Shown in pieces: positions 41,085-49,705 of a stretch of DNA of 52,165 bases (position 1 is the stretch's first letter; every line of letters starts with the position of its first letter). The position numbers and the translations under genes were made by a program. Location: positions 1 to 52,165 of the forward strand of contig NZ_SRRZ01000042.1 in NCBI RefSeq assembly GCF_013179805.1, in the 5' to 3' direction. The stretch is from Microcoleus asticus IPMA8. GTDB lineage: Bacteria; Cyanobacteriota; Cyanobacteriia; Cyanobacteriales; Microcoleaceae. Below the pieces are notes generated by a model. It saw only the letters and a program-made list of their open reading frames with translations. It was not told the DNA's origin and did not search any database.

Positions 41085-41897
41085 CTATTTTTCTGCTAAT
41101 TTCACTTTGGTTGCCAAACCCAGCGATTGCAGCAGTTGAATTGTCATCCAGGTGAAGTCGATTTCCCACCATTGCAGGCCGTGGCGAGCCGAGTATTGAA
41201 AGGCGTGGTGGTTGTTGTGCCAGCCTTCGCCGTAGGTGAGCAGGGCAACCCACCAGCAGTTCGTCGAGCGATCGCCCGACTCGTAGGTGCGGTAGCCGAA
41301 TTTGTGGGTAGCGCTGTTAACCAGCCAAGTGCAGTGGAACACCACCACGATCCGCATAAACACGCCCCAAACCACGAAAGACCAGCCGCCTAATAAATAA
41401 AGCAACACACCGAACACAACTTGGATGGGGATAAAATATGCTTGGAGAAACTTGTATACTGGGTCGTCGCCGATGTCTTTAGTAAAGCGGGGGATTTCAA
41501 CTCGGATCGGGAGATCCGAGAGCATCCAGCCCATGTGGCTCCACCAGAAGCCTTGATTGGAATCGTGGGGATCTGTTCCGGTGTCGGAATGTATGTGGTG
41601 TAACCGGTGCATTCCTACCCAGTCGATCGGGCCACCTTCACAGGAAAGAGTACCGCAAATAACTAGAAAATACTCTAGCCATTTAGGTGTTTGAAAACTG
41701 CGGTGGGTGACGAGGCGGTGAAATCCGAGAGTAATTCCTAAACCACCTGTTACCCAATGCAGGAATACTGCTAGCCCGACCGCAGACCAGCTAAAATTAC
41801 CCGGCAGCAAAGCAAATAAAGCACCGATGTGCAGAAAGGCCATAAAGCCGATGACAGGCCAATCAGGAGAAGTTTTTTTGGAAGTTGCAATCGTCAT
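41085..41897 (-). CDS. desC: acyl-lipid delta-9 desaturase, copy 2
   Basis: 270 residues from ATG 41897 (MTIATSKK, matching the MTIAT start of copy 1; a frame to 41930 adds an unlikely leader). His boxes HRLVTHRSF, MHRLHHIHSD and EGWHNNHHAFQYSARHG are intact. By eye it is around 70% identical to copy 1, differing mostly at the N-terminus and in the 120-150 region. A tandem duplication with different substrate or temperature response is likely; cyanobacteria often carry desC1 and desC2. No Shine-Dalgarno is visible. Confidence 0.92.
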   Translation of the reverse strand: MTIATSKKTSPDWPVIGFMAFLHIGALFALLPGNFSWSAVGLAVFLHWVTGGLGITLGFHRLVTHRSFQTPKWLEYFLVICGTLSCEGGPIDWVGMHRLHHIHSDTGTDPHDSNQGFWWSHMGWMLSDLPIRVEIPRFTKDIGDDPVYKFLQAYFIPIQVVFGVLLYLLGGWSFVVWGVFMRIVVVFHCTWLVNSATHKFGYRTYESGDRSTNCWWVALLTYGEGWHNNHHAFQYSARHGLQWWEIDFTWMTIQLLQSLGLATKVKLAEK

Positions 41898-41977
41898 GAA
41901 TATATTATGTTTACAAACTAGGGGCCGCATCTACGCCATAATGAACAGCGCGCACGCAAAGGGTGAGCGAGGTATAG

Positions 41978-43210
41978 ATGAATAGCGTTTCACGGCTACA
42001 GGAAGCAGAACAGGCACTCTTTCAGATTTTTTCTGGTATTGACGCGACAGTCAAGCAAAATCTTCAACGAGTCTTAAAAGCTTTTCGCAGCCACCGGGTT
42101 GGAGTCCACCATTTTGCAGGGGTTACGGGTTACGGCCACGACGATTTGGGTCGGGAGACTTTGGACGGGGTGTTTGCCGAAGTAGTAGGGGCAGAGGCGG
42201 CGGCTGTCCGGGTACAGTTTGTTTCAGGTACTCACGCGATCGCCTGTGCTCTTTTTGGCATCCTGCGTCCTGGTGACGAAATGTTGGCAGTGGCTGGTTC
42301 TCCCTACGATACTTTAGAAGAAGTGATCGGCTTGCGGGGGCAAGGTCAAGGTTCACTTGTTGAGTTTGGCATTAGTTACCGTGAGTTGCCTCTAACTCGC
42401 GAAGGAAGTGTGGATTGGCAGGCATTGAGCTCTACTATTTCAGAAAAAACTCGCCTGGTTTTTATCCAGCGCTCTTGCGGCTATTCTTGGCGGTCGAGTT
42501 TGTCTATTTCTGAGATTGAAAAAATCGTCGCCATAGTCAAACATCAGAATCCTAACACAATTTGCTTTGTTGATAATTGTTACGGGGAGTTTGTTGATGA
42601 TTGCGAACCTACTGCTGTAGGTGCGGATCTGATGGCTGGTTCTTTAATCAAAAATCCGGGGGGTACGATCGTCCCTGCTGGAGGTTACGTCGCCGGCAGG
42701 GCGGATCTGGTGGAAGCCGCAACTTGTCGCTTGACAGCGCCGGGAATCGGCAGCAGCGGCGGCGCAACTTTTGATTTGAATCGACTGCTGTTTCAGGGTT
42801 TATTTATGGCTCCCGGTTTTGTGGGGGAGGCGATGAAGGGAAATCATTTAACGGCTTATGTTTTTTATAAGTTGGGTTATCGAGTGAATCCTATGCCTTT
42901 GGCTAGAAGACGAGATGTGATTCAGGCAATCGAATTCGGTTCTGCTGATAAATTAGTAGCTTTTTGTAAGGCTGTTCAGCAAAATTCTCCCGTGGGTTCT
43001 TATTTAGACCCTATCCCAGCTCCGATGCACGGATATGAAAGTCAGTTGGTGATGGCTGGGGGTACTTTTATTGATGGGAGTACGTCGGAGTTTTCGGCTG
43101 ACGGGCCTCTGCGGGAGCCTTACGTGGCTTTTTGTCAGGGGGGGACTCATTGGACTCATGTATCGATCGCCCTTGAGGCTGCGATCGAGGGTGTGGGCCC
43201 AGCTAAGTAG
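41978..43210 (+). CDS. aluminium resistance / methionine gamma-lyase family PLP protein
   Basis: 410 residues. Opens with NLQRVLKAFRSHRVGVHHFAGVTGYGHDDLGRETLD, the hallmark of the family first named for aluminium resistance. The PLP lysine is K225 in GSLIKNPGGTIVPAGGYVAG, with D199 in CFVDNCYGEFVDD contacting the ring nitrogen. Later GIGSSGGATFDLNRLLFQGLF and PAPMHGYESQLVMAGGTFIDGS fit the family. It probably cleaves a sulfur amino acid; the substrate is not certain. The gene is divergent from desC copy 2, with an 80-bp shared gap. Confidence 0.9.
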   Translation: MNSVSRLQEAEQALFQIFSGIDATVKQNLQRVLKAFRSHRVGVHHFAGVTGYGHDDLGRETLDGVFAEVVGAEAAAVRVQFVSGTHAIACALFGILRPGDEMLAVAGSPYDTLEEVIGLRGQGQGSLVEFGISYRELPLTREGSVDWQALSSTISEKTRLVFIQRSCGYSWRSSLSISEIEKIVAIVKHQNPNTICFVDNCYGEFVDDCEPTAVGADLMAGSLIKNPGGTIVPAGGYVAGRADLVEAATCRLTAPGIGSSGGATFDLNRLLFQGLFMAPGFVGEAMKGNHLTAYVFYKLGYRVNPMPLARRRDVIQAIEFGSADKLVAFCKAVQQNSPVGSYLDPIPAPMHGYESQLVMAGGTFIDGSTSEFSADGPLREPYVAFCQGGTHWTHVSIALEAAIEGVGPAK

Positions 43211-43247
43211 GGCGCGGGCGCACTCCCGTTGATGATGGTGCGCCCTA
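43208..43247. terminator. hairpin between convergent genes
   Basis: TAGGGCGC (43208-43215) and GCGCCCTA (43240-43247) pair perfectly around a GC-rich loop. The left arm overlaps the stop codon of the PLP gene and the right arm covers the stop of devA, so it may end both transcripts. No U-run. Confidence 0.55.
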
Positions 43248-43979
43248 TTGAGGTCGATCGGCGAGATTTGTCACTAATCGACCGTCTTCCATGTAGATAA
43301 TTCGATCTGCAATATCGAGAATGCGGTTGTCGTGCGTTACTAGCAAAATCGTGCAGCCTTGTTCTTTTGCTAATTTCTGCATAATTTCTACTACATCTCG
43401 CCCGGATTTTTTGTCTAAAGCGGCGGTAGGTTCGTCCGCTAAAACTATTTTAGGGCGGCTGACTAACGCACGGGCGATCGCAACTCTTTGTTTCTGTCCT
43501 CCCGACAAATTTTCGGGGTAATAATTAGCCCGCTCTCCCAAACCAACTGCTTCTAAGATTGCTATTGACAAAGCATCCATATTCTGATTTAGCATTTCTT
43601 TGTGCAGTTCCAAAGACATTCGCACGTTTTGCTTCGCTGTCAAAAATGTCATCAAGTTATGTGCTTGAAAAATATAGCCAATTTGCTTTCTCAACTTAGT
43701 TAACTGAGTTTTGCTAGCTCCGCGTATTTCTTGTCCAAGAATTTTTAGACTGCCTTCTTGAGCCGAACGCAGACCGCCTAACATTGTCAATAAAGTTGTT
43801 TTGCCGGAACCAGAGGGCCCCGTCATAATGACTATTTCTCCGGGGTTGATGTCGAGATTTATGTCAAATAAGGCTTGTTTTTTGAGAGAGCCTTGACCGA
43901 AGTAATGGTTGAGGTTTTGGACTGAAATTACTGGTTCGGTTGCGGTAGTTGGGTTAGCGGGAAAATTTAGGGTTTGCAT
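43245..43979 (-). CDS. devA: DevA-type ABC exporter ATPase
   Basis: 244 residues. Walker A GPSGSGKTTLL, Q-loop IFQAHNLMTFLTA, signature LSGGQKQRVAIARAL, Walker B IVLADEPTAALD and H-loop LVTHDNR are all present, in the MacB/LolD/DevA subgroup. LGGLRSAQEGSLKILGQE is typical of DevA. Last gene of the six-gene operon, 61 bp after devC. It drives export by DevBC through TolC in the known heterocyst glycolipid and related systems. Confidence 0.93.
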   Translation of the reverse strand: MQTLNFPANPTTATEPVISVQNLNHYFGQGSLKKQALFDINLDINPGEIVIMTGPSGSGKTTLLTMLGGLRSAQEGSLKILGQEIRGASKTQLTKLRKQIGYIFQAHNLMTFLTAKQNVRMSLELHKEMLNQNMDALSIAILEAVGLGERANYYPENLSGGQKQRVAIARALVSRPKIVLADEPTAALDKKSGRDVVEIMQKLAKEQGCTILLVTHDNRILDIADRIIYMEDGRLVTNLADRPQ

Positions 43980-44040
43980 GGTAATTTTTGGGATTTTTTC
44001 TCACCGCAGATGCAGGCAGATTGACGCTGATGAACGCAGA

Positions 44041-45195
44041 TTAGAAGATGTCTGCGGGGTCGGCTGATTGGAGTTTGCGGAGGGCGAGGGCGCCGGAACC
44101 AGTACACATCACGATCGTCAAACTTAACACTACAACAGCTCGATTTGTTGTCATCGCAATTGGCAATAAAGTGGCAGATTGTGCTAGCGAATACAGTCCG
44201 TTGGCTAAAACCATTCCCGGCATAAAACCTAATACAGCTAATAGCAAAGCTTCCTGAATTAAGACTCCGACTAAATAGCGATCGCTATATCCCATTGCTT
44301 TTAAGGTCGCATATTCCGCTAAGTGATCGGAAACGTCCGAGTAAAGAATTTGGTAAACAATAATCAGACCAACAACGAATCCGATAATTGTACCGAATCC
44401 GAAAATAAAGCCGATCGGAGTAGCATTTGCCCAATAAGCTTTTTCAATTTCTGCAAATTCTGCTAGGGTTAAAACTTTGACATCATCGGGCAATATAGCT
44501 TTGAGCATTGACTGGATTTTTTTGATATCGGCATCGGGTTGTAGGTTGATTAAGCCGACATCAACTTGATCAGGTGTGCGATCGGGAAATAAGTTCATGA
44601 ATGTAGAATCGCTGGCAATGACATTGCCGTCAGCCACGAAGGAAGTACCGAGAGTAAAGACTCCTCCTACTTGAATATTGCGTTTATTGAGTTCAGTTTC
44701 GAGGGTGGATTGTTTGTGAAAAATATTGGCAATCTCGCCGTATTCAGGTCGAGAAGATTGGTCAAACAACACATAATTAAACATTTGAATTTGAGGCAAT
44801 TTTTGATTAACATCAGGCAAATTAAATGTTATGTTTCCGGGGTCGATTCCAAAAATTAAAATCGATCGAGTAGTGCGGGTTGTGGGATTTCGCCACTCTC
44901 CCATACCAATATATAAGGAAGTAACGGATTTTACTCCTTCTACTCCTTGTGCTTGGTAAAGGCGCTCTCGGTTGAAGTCTTTTACCGCAGCAAAAGTTTC
45001 AAATTGAGGATTGATTAAAACTAAATCTGTCTGTAAACTTTGGTGCGGCTTAACGGCAGAATCGAATAGTGCATCTTGAAATCCCAGTTGCACAAAAATC
45101 AGAATATCTGCAAAGGCAATTCCTGCTATAGCAACAGCGAGGCGGGTTTTTTCTCTAGTTACTTGCAACCATGCAAGGGGTGTTTTGCGAAACAT
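44041..45195 (-). CDS. devC: DevC-type ABC permease
   Basis: 384 residues. MFRKTPLAWLQVTREKTRLAVAIAGIAFADILIFVQLGFQDALFDSAV is the family start, with the first span at about 18-38. A large periplasmic domain follows (about 40-260), then three C-terminal spans of the FtsX type (IGFIFGFGTIIGFVVGLIIVYQIL, YLVGVLIQEALLLAVLGFMPGMVLANG, AVVVLSLTIVMCTGSGALAL). The ATPase-coupling LAEYATLKAMGYS is intact. It forms the inner-membrane part of the DevABC exporter. Confidence 0.92.
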   Translation of the reverse strand: MFRKTPLAWLQVTREKTRLAVAIAGIAFADILIFVQLGFQDALFDSAVKPHQSLQTDLVLINPQFETFAAVKDFNRERLYQAQGVEGVKSVTSLYIGMGEWRNPTTRTTRSILIFGIDPGNITFNLPDVNQKLPQIQMFNYVLFDQSSRPEYGEIANIFHKQSTLETELNKRNIQVGGVFTLGTSFVADGNVIASDSTFMNLFPDRTPDQVDVGLINLQPDADIKKIQSMLKAILPDDVKVLTLAEFAEIEKAYWANATPIGFIFGFGTIIGFVVGLIIVYQILYSDVSDHLAEYATLKAMGYSDRYLVGVLIQEALLLAVLGFMPGMVLANGLYSLAQSATLLPIAMTTNRAVVVLSLTIVMCTGSGALALRKLQSADPADIF

Positions 45196-45260
45196 AAATT
45201 TTGGTAATTTGGAATTGGAAATTGGGAATTGAGAATTTATTGTTGGTTATTTAAAGCTGT

Positions 45261-45572
45261 TTATTCAAGTTTGCGTTGCCGCATTAAGAGAAATAAAGGT
45301 AAACCGAGGGAAAAACCAACCAGTAAGTTAGTGGCAATATAAATCCACAAGCTTTTCATTTTTAGACGCGAACCTTCGCTAAATACAAAAAACCAAAAAA
45401 CCACGGAAGAGACGATTACATCCATGCCAAAAAAGCCGGAAATTTGATTTGCAAACAATTGTCCGAAGAAAGCGTTAATATTCAACCCTTTTTCTAAGAG
45501 AAACGGGACAAACTGGGAATACGGTAAAACAGTGCCCAGAATACAGAGAACTAAGTATGCAATTTGAAGCAT
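45261..45572 (-). CDS. DUF2834 small membrane protein
   Basis: 103 residues, three spans: MLQIAYLVLCILGTVLPYSQFVPFLL, FFGMDVIVSSVVFWFFVFSEG and LWIYIATNLLVGFSLGLPLFLLMR. The P-Y-S-Q-F-x-P-F, F-F-G-M-D-V and G-L-P-L-F-L pattern is DUF2834, which also occurs in plastid-lineage and cyanobacterial proteins. It is inserted in a DevBCA operon between the acetyltransferase and devC genes. Function unknown; a role in the exporter is inferred from position. Confidence 0.85.
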   Translation of the reverse strand: MLQIAYLVLCILGTVLPYSQFVPFLLEKGLNINAFFGQLFANQISGFFGMDVIVSSVVFWFFVFSEGSRLKMKSLWIYIATNLLVGFSLGLPLFLLMRQRKLE

Positions 45573-45618
45573 TGGGAAACATCCAGTTTGTTAATCTTAA
45601 ATCGTTATATTTGCGAGC

Positions 45619-46260
45619 TTACTCAGCATTACTGAGTGCTTTAATATCAGATTGCATAATTAAGTTAATGTTGCGAGCAATCTTGTCAATTTCCCAATCC
45701 CACCACCGAATTTCTAATAGTTGTGCAACTTCAGCATCGCTGAAACGCTGTCTGATTGAATGTGCGGGGTTTCCACCGACAACGGTGTAAGCGGGAACAT
45801 CTTTTACTACAACTGCATTGGCGGCCACGATTGCACCGTCGCCGATTTTGACTCCCGGCATAATCACCGATTCATAGCCGATCCAAACGTCATTGCCGAT
45901 CGCAGTATCGCCTTTACTTGGCAGTTCGATTAATAGATTCATTGCTGTTTCCCAACCATTCCCAAAGATGGGAAAAGGATAGGTAGAAATGCCGTCTAAT
46001 TTGTGATTTGCACCGTTCATAATGAATTTGACGTTAGTGGCGATCGCACAAAATTTACCAATAATTAATTTCTCACTCCCGTAATGGTAAAGTACGTTTC
46101 TCTCGAAGTTTTCTGGCTCTATTGGATCGTCATAATATGAGTAATCGCCGACGATAATATTGGGGGATTTTATGAAGTTTTTGAGAAAGCAAACCCGGCG
46201 CTGGTCTGCCATCGGATAAGGTCGGTTCGGATCGGGACCAAATTCTGCCATAACTTTCAA
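45619..46260 (-). CDS. VatA-like xenobiotic/streptogramin acetyltransferase
   Basis: 213 residues of left-handed beta-helix (hexapeptide) type. It follows the Vat family closely: GPDPNRPYPM, GDYSYYDDP, VLYHYGSEKLIIGKFCAIATNV, IMNGANHKLDG with the catalytic H86, YPFPIFGNGWE, KGDTAIGNDVWIGYESVIMPGVKIGDG and IVAANAVVVKDVPAYTVVGGNPA. Vat enzymes O-acetylate streptogramin A. Here the gene lies inside a DevBCA operon under a TetR regulator, so it may modify the same compound the exporter removes. Whether it confers resistance is untested. Confidence 0.9.
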   Translation of the reverse strand: MKVMAEFGPDPNRPYPMADQRRVCFLKNFIKSPNIIVGDYSYYDDPIEPENFERNVLYHYGSEKLIIGKFCAIATNVKFIMNGANHKLDGISTYPFPIFGNGWETAMNLLIELPSKGDTAIGNDVWIGYESVIMPGVKIGDGAIVAANAVVVKDVPAYTVVGGNPAHSIRQRFSDAEVAQLLEIRWWDWEIDKIARNINLIMQSDIKALSNAE

Positions 46261-46285
46261 TCCTCCAAGGTTTTTAGTAAAGACT

Positions 46286-47791
46286 TTAGTTTTGTTTAAT
46301 TGCTACTTGTACTTGCAAATTTGTCAATCCTGCAACTTGTTTGCTAGCTTCAGGATTCAGGTGAATTTTTACTTCTACTACTCGGCTATCCAAGTTTTCT
46401 CCTGGTTGGTTACTAAAAACATTTTGTTTACTTACTTTTAACCCAATCTCTTTGACAGTTCCCTGCAACTCTCCTGAAAATGCTTGGCTAGTTAGGGCTG
46501 CTTTTTGTCCGAGTTTAATTTTGCTAATCTCGGTTTGATAAACTTCCGCCACGACTACCATTTGATTGGTTTCTCCTAAGTCTGCAATGCCGTTATCACT
46601 AATTTTTTCACCAGCACGAGTATGAATTTTCAGGATTTTTCCAGCATTTGGCGTGCGAATGGAAGCTTGATTTAGTTCGGTTTGGGCGCGCTTAACTTGG
46701 GCGATCGCACTTTCGATCTCAGCTTCGGCTGCTTGCACGTCCACGGGGCGCACTTCGGCTATTTTGTCAAGAGTTGATTTCGCTTCTTCTAGTTGTTCGA
46801 TGCCAGTTTCTTGAATGCGTTTGAGTATTGATTGAGCTTCGTTAAGCTGCTGGATTGATGTAGTGTTAATGCGAGTTAGGTTTGCTTCTGCTTCGTTAAT
46901 TTGCTGTTTAGCTGTATTGTTAATGCGATCGAGGTTTGCTTGCGCTTCTTCAAGTTGCTGCTTTGCGGTATTATTAATTCTGCTGAGATTAGCTTGTGCT
47001 TCTTTAATTTGCTGGCGACTTGTTTCTAATGCCAGCCGCTTAGTATCTCTTACGGATTTAGAAATTGCACCTTCACCCGCGAGTTGCTGATGCCGGAAAT
47101 CTTCAGTTTTAGCATTATTAAACTCGGCTTGCAATTTGTCGATCGCTGCTATTTGTGCAGTTTTTTCTCCTTGCCATTGTGCCGCTATTCGGCTAATTGT
47201 TGCCTGTTGTGCTTTCCTCTCCCCTTGCCACTGGGCGGTGATACGGCTGATAGCTGCCTGCTGTGCGGTTCTGTCGCCTTGCCATTGTGCTTGCAGACGA
47301 TCGACTGTTGCTTGTTGTGCAGTTTTGTTGCCTTGCAGTTCCGCTTCTAGCTTGCCAATTGTGGCAGATTGTGCGGCAAGTTCTCCCGACTTTGCACCAG
47401 CTTTTACTTGTGCTAAACGGGATCGAGCAACTTTGACTTTCTCTTGAGTTTCATCTAAAACAGATTGCAGCCGATCGCGCGCATCCAAAATCGCGATTAG
47501 TTGTCCTGCTTTGACTCGATCGCCCTCTTTCACTAAAAGCTGGGAAATGCGATCGCCATCTAAAGTTTGCGATACTCCCAAGCGAACCACTTCTCCTTGC
47601 GGTTCCAATCTTCCCAATGCTGTTATTTTCCTCACTGGCGGTGTTTCTGCTGGCAAAGGTTCCGTATTTTGTGCCAACGGTGCAAACTGAGAAATCCCGT
47701 AAAAAGCTGTGCCGGTGGTAATGATGCTGCCAGCAATTGCCATTCCGATTACTAATCGATTTTTAGGTTTGATAAAAGATTGAAAGTTCAT
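46286..47791 (-). CDS. devB: DevB-type membrane fusion protein with expanded coiled coil
   Basis: 501 residues, about 100 more than common DevB. One N-terminal span (about 13-35, LVIGMAIAGSIITTGTAFYGISQFA), then the biotinyl-like start (ALGRLEPQGEVVRLGV, LVKEGDRVKAGQLIAILDARDRL). The coiled-coil hairpin holds about four near-identical ~20-residue repeats (AQWQGERKAQQATISRI form) at about 145-225 and further ~18-residue repeats (LEEAQANLDRINNTAKQQ form) at about 265-345. The C-terminal lipoyl/barrel part is intact (IRTPNAGKILKIHTRAGEKIS, LGQKAALTSQAFSGELQGTVKEIGLKV). It links DevC to outer-membrane TolC; the longer hairpin suggests a taller reach. Confidence 0.9.
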   Translation of the reverse strand: MNFQSFIKPKNRLVIGMAIAGSIITTGTAFYGISQFAPLAQNTEPLPAETPPVRKITALGRLEPQGEVVRLGVSQTLDGDRISQLLVKEGDRVKAGQLIAILDARDRLQSVLDETQEKVKVARSRLAQVKAGAKSGELAAQSATIGKLEAELQGNKTAQQATVDRLQAQWQGDRTAQQAAISRITAQWQGERKAQQATISRIAAQWQGEKTAQIAAIDKLQAEFNNAKTEDFRHQQLAGEGAISKSVRDTKRLALETSRQQIKEAQANLSRINNTAKQQLEEAQANLDRINNTAKQQINEAEANLTRINTTSIQQLNEAQSILKRIQETGIEQLEEAKSTLDKIAEVRPVDVQAAEAEIESAIAQVKRAQTELNQASIRTPNAGKILKIHTRAGEKISDNGIADLGETNQMVVVAEVYQTEISKIKLGQKAALTSQAFSGELQGTVKEIGLKVSKQNVFSNQPGENLDSRVVEVKIHLNPEASKQVAGLTNLQVQVAIKQN

Positions 47792-47810
47792 ACTTGTCCT
47801 CTATTTGCAG

Positions 47811-48383
47811 CTAGGTTTTTTCTAAATAAGCGAGTAACATCTCTTTTAGTACAATCGATTGTTCTGCAATAGATATTCTTTCACCTTGATAAAACCTTCT
47901 TACCAGCAAACCGTCAGCATAACAAATGATAAATTTAGCGATCGCTGGATCGGAGATCCCTAAGTAGCAATTTACTGCCTCTTCGTAACGCTTTCCCGAT
48001 TGCTGAAGCGCTTGATTATTATTAATTTCTTGGCGATTTTTTTGTTGGCAAAAATCAAATGTTATTAACAAACTTTTCAGAACGTAATCCTCATTTTTGC
48101 TGATGTAATCCATCAGTTTTTCAATTTTTTTTGCTAGGCTTGGCGGATTTCCCAATTCAGCAAGTGCTTCTTCTTTTGTATCTTCATAGCTCAAGTATTC
48201 GATTAACTGCTCGAACAAACTTTCTTTACTCGGGAAGTAGTGGTAAAGGGTTCCTGTAGAAACTCCGATTCCCGATCCAATTTCGCGCATAGTTACTGAG
48301 GAGTAACCTTTTTCGGCAAAGATCTCAAAGCATTTGTTGAGTAGTTCTTTGCGGTATTGATCGCGGTCAACTATTTTTGGCAT
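47811..48383 (-). CDS. TetR-family regulator of the Dev exporter operon
   Basis: 190 residues. The HTH (about 10-55) is KELLNKCFEIFAEKGYSSVTMREIGSGIGVSTGTLYHYFPSKESLFEQL, a clear TetR signature (G-x-x-S-x-T-L-Y-H-Y-F). The ligand domain contains IICYADGLLVRRFYQGE and ends in LAYLEKT. It is the first gene of the operon, 19 bp before devB. Two related palindromes lie upstream, so it likely represses its own operon until a compound binds. Confidence 0.92.
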   Translation of the reverse strand: MPKIVDRDQYRKELLNKCFEIFAEKGYSSVTMREIGSGIGVSTGTLYHYFPSKESLFEQLIEYLSYEDTKEEALAELGNPPSLAKKIEKLMDYISKNEDYVLKSLLITFDFCQQKNRQEINNNQALQQSGKRYEEAVNCYLGISDPAIAKFIICYADGLLVRRFYQGERISIAEQSIVLKEMLLAYLEKT

Positions 48384-48443
48384 GGGTGAATAGATTTTAG
48401 ATTTTATATTATCTAAAGTCTAAAATTTATTGGTCTGATAATT

Positions 48444-48465
48444 CTATATCGAACGTGCGATATAG
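48444..48465. promoter_or_regulatory. perfect TetR-type operator upstream of the Dev operon
   Basis: CTATATCG (48444-48451) and CGATATAG (48458-48465) are perfect arms with a 6-bp spacer AACGTG, making 22 bp. It lies 61 bp before the tetR ATG (48383, read leftward), within promoter distance. Confidence 0.7.
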
Positions 48466-48514
48466 TATCCATCGCTACAAAATTGATTTTTTGGGTTAGC
48501 AGGCGGAATTGATA

Positions 48515-48534
48515 TATATCGAACAATCGTTATA
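48515..48534. promoter_or_regulatory. second, weaker TetR-type site
   Basis: TATATCG (48515-48521), spacer AACAAT, CGTTATA (48528-48534). It shares TATATCGAAC with the first site, about 70 bp away. Two spaced sites suggest cooperative binding, or control of the divergent GNAT gene as well. Confidence 0.5.
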
Positions 48535-48703
48535 TTTAATAAAACACAGAGTTGTAGAGTTTGTCAAGGGGTGAGGGAGAATTTTTTGGTCGATCGCCCT
48601 GCCAGAAATGAGACAAAATGGTAAAAGCCAACATCCGTCGGCTTTCGGAAGCGCTATAAAATGCCAAATTAAGATTAAAGAAGCGATCCAAGTGAGAGAA
48701 TTT

Positions 48704-49165
48704 ATGAGAGTACGAACCTACGAAATCGGCGATACCCAACAAATTGTAAAACTGTTTTACGACACGGTACACGAAGTAAACATCCGCGATTACACAAAAG
48801 CACAAGTAGATGCTTGGGCACCAGCAGATATCGATATCGAAAGTTGGACTAAAAGTTTAAGCAGTAAATTTACTTTTGTAGCAGAAGAGGGTGAGAAGAT
48901 TGCAGGTTTTGGGGAATTAGAAGCAAGCGGCCATATCGATCGCTTTTACTGCCATCAAGATTTTCAAAGGCAAGGAGTTGGCAGGCTAATTTTAAAACAA
49001 ATTGAGTCAAAAGCCCAAGACTTAGGAATTAAAAAGTTATTTACCGAAGCCAGTATTACAGCTCGACCTTTTTTTGAAACCCAGGGATTTATTGTGATTA
49101 GAAAACAAGAAGTAGAACGGAGAGGACAAAAATTCATCAACTTTTCAATGGAAAAAAATATATAA
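48704..49165 (+). CDS. GNAT acetyltransferase
   Basis: 153 residues from ATG 48704, starting MRVRTYEIGDTQQIVKLFYDTV; a longer frame to 48608 has an unlike leader. The acetyl-CoA loop is YCHQDFQRQGVGRLILKQIESKA (Q-x-x-G-V-G), then FTEASITARPFFETQGFIVIRKQEV. The pattern matches the YafP/PhnO-like single-domain acetyltransferases. Substrate unknown. It is divergent from the TetR-Dev operon. Confidence 0.85.
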   Translation: MRVRTYEIGDTQQIVKLFYDTVHEVNIRDYTKAQVDAWAPADIDIESWTKSLSSKFTFVAEEGEKIAGFGELEASGHIDRFYCHQDFQRQGVGRLILKQIESKAQDLGIKKLFTEASITARPFFETQGFIVIRKQEVERRGQKFINFSMEKNI

Positions 49166-49217
49166 ACAACGATTTGTGTAAAATTAGATCGAAGAGTTTT
49201 ACTGAGGAGTTGCGATC

Positions 49218-49586
49218 GTGACGGAAGCTACAAATGTGCTGGGCGGAAAGTTAGAGACTTGCTGCACTTCGCCAATGACAGGATATTATCGGGACGGCAA
49301 ATGCAATACAGGTGGTGGCGACTTTGGGGCTCACACTGTTTGTGCTCAACTGACGGAAGAGTTTTTGCAATTCACCAAGTCGAATGGAAATGATTTGAGC
49401 ACTCCGGTTCCCGAATTTAACTTTCCCGGTTTGAAACCTGGGGATTGCTGGTGCTTGTGCGCGTCTAGGTGGAAGGAAGCAATGGATGCGGGAGTTGCGC
49501 CGCCTGTGGTTTTGGCTGCGACTCACGCCTTGACTGTGGAATACGTTTCTCTGGATGAATTGAAGCAGCACGCTGCTGATTTGTAG
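49218..49586 (+). CDS. DUF2237 family protein
   Basis: 122 residues from GTG 49218 with GAGGAG about ten bases upstream. The family pattern is complete: NVLGGKLETCCTSPMTGYYRDGKCNTGGGDFGAHTVCAQL then FLQFTKSNGNDLSTP, FPGLKPGDCWCLCASRWKEA and GVAPPVVLAATHALTVEYV. Seven Cys, some in conserved pairs, suggest metal or disulfide binding. Function unknown. It lies 52 bp after the GNAT gene and may share its transcript. Confidence 0.92.
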   Translation: MTEATNVLGGKLETCCTSPMTGYYRDGKCNTGGGDFGAHTVCAQLTEEFLQFTKSNGNDLSTPVPEFNFPGLKPGDCWCLCASRWKEAMDAGVAPPVVLAATHALTVEYVSLDELKQHAADL

Positions 49587-49705
49587 GAAGCTGTTGGTGT
49601 GCGATCGCTTTTAGTCAATAAGGGCGATCGGGTTTTTCTGATGAATAGCAAATTTATCCTTCGTAACTCAAATATTTAATTGCGATCGGGCGTCACTGTA
49701 AAGTT

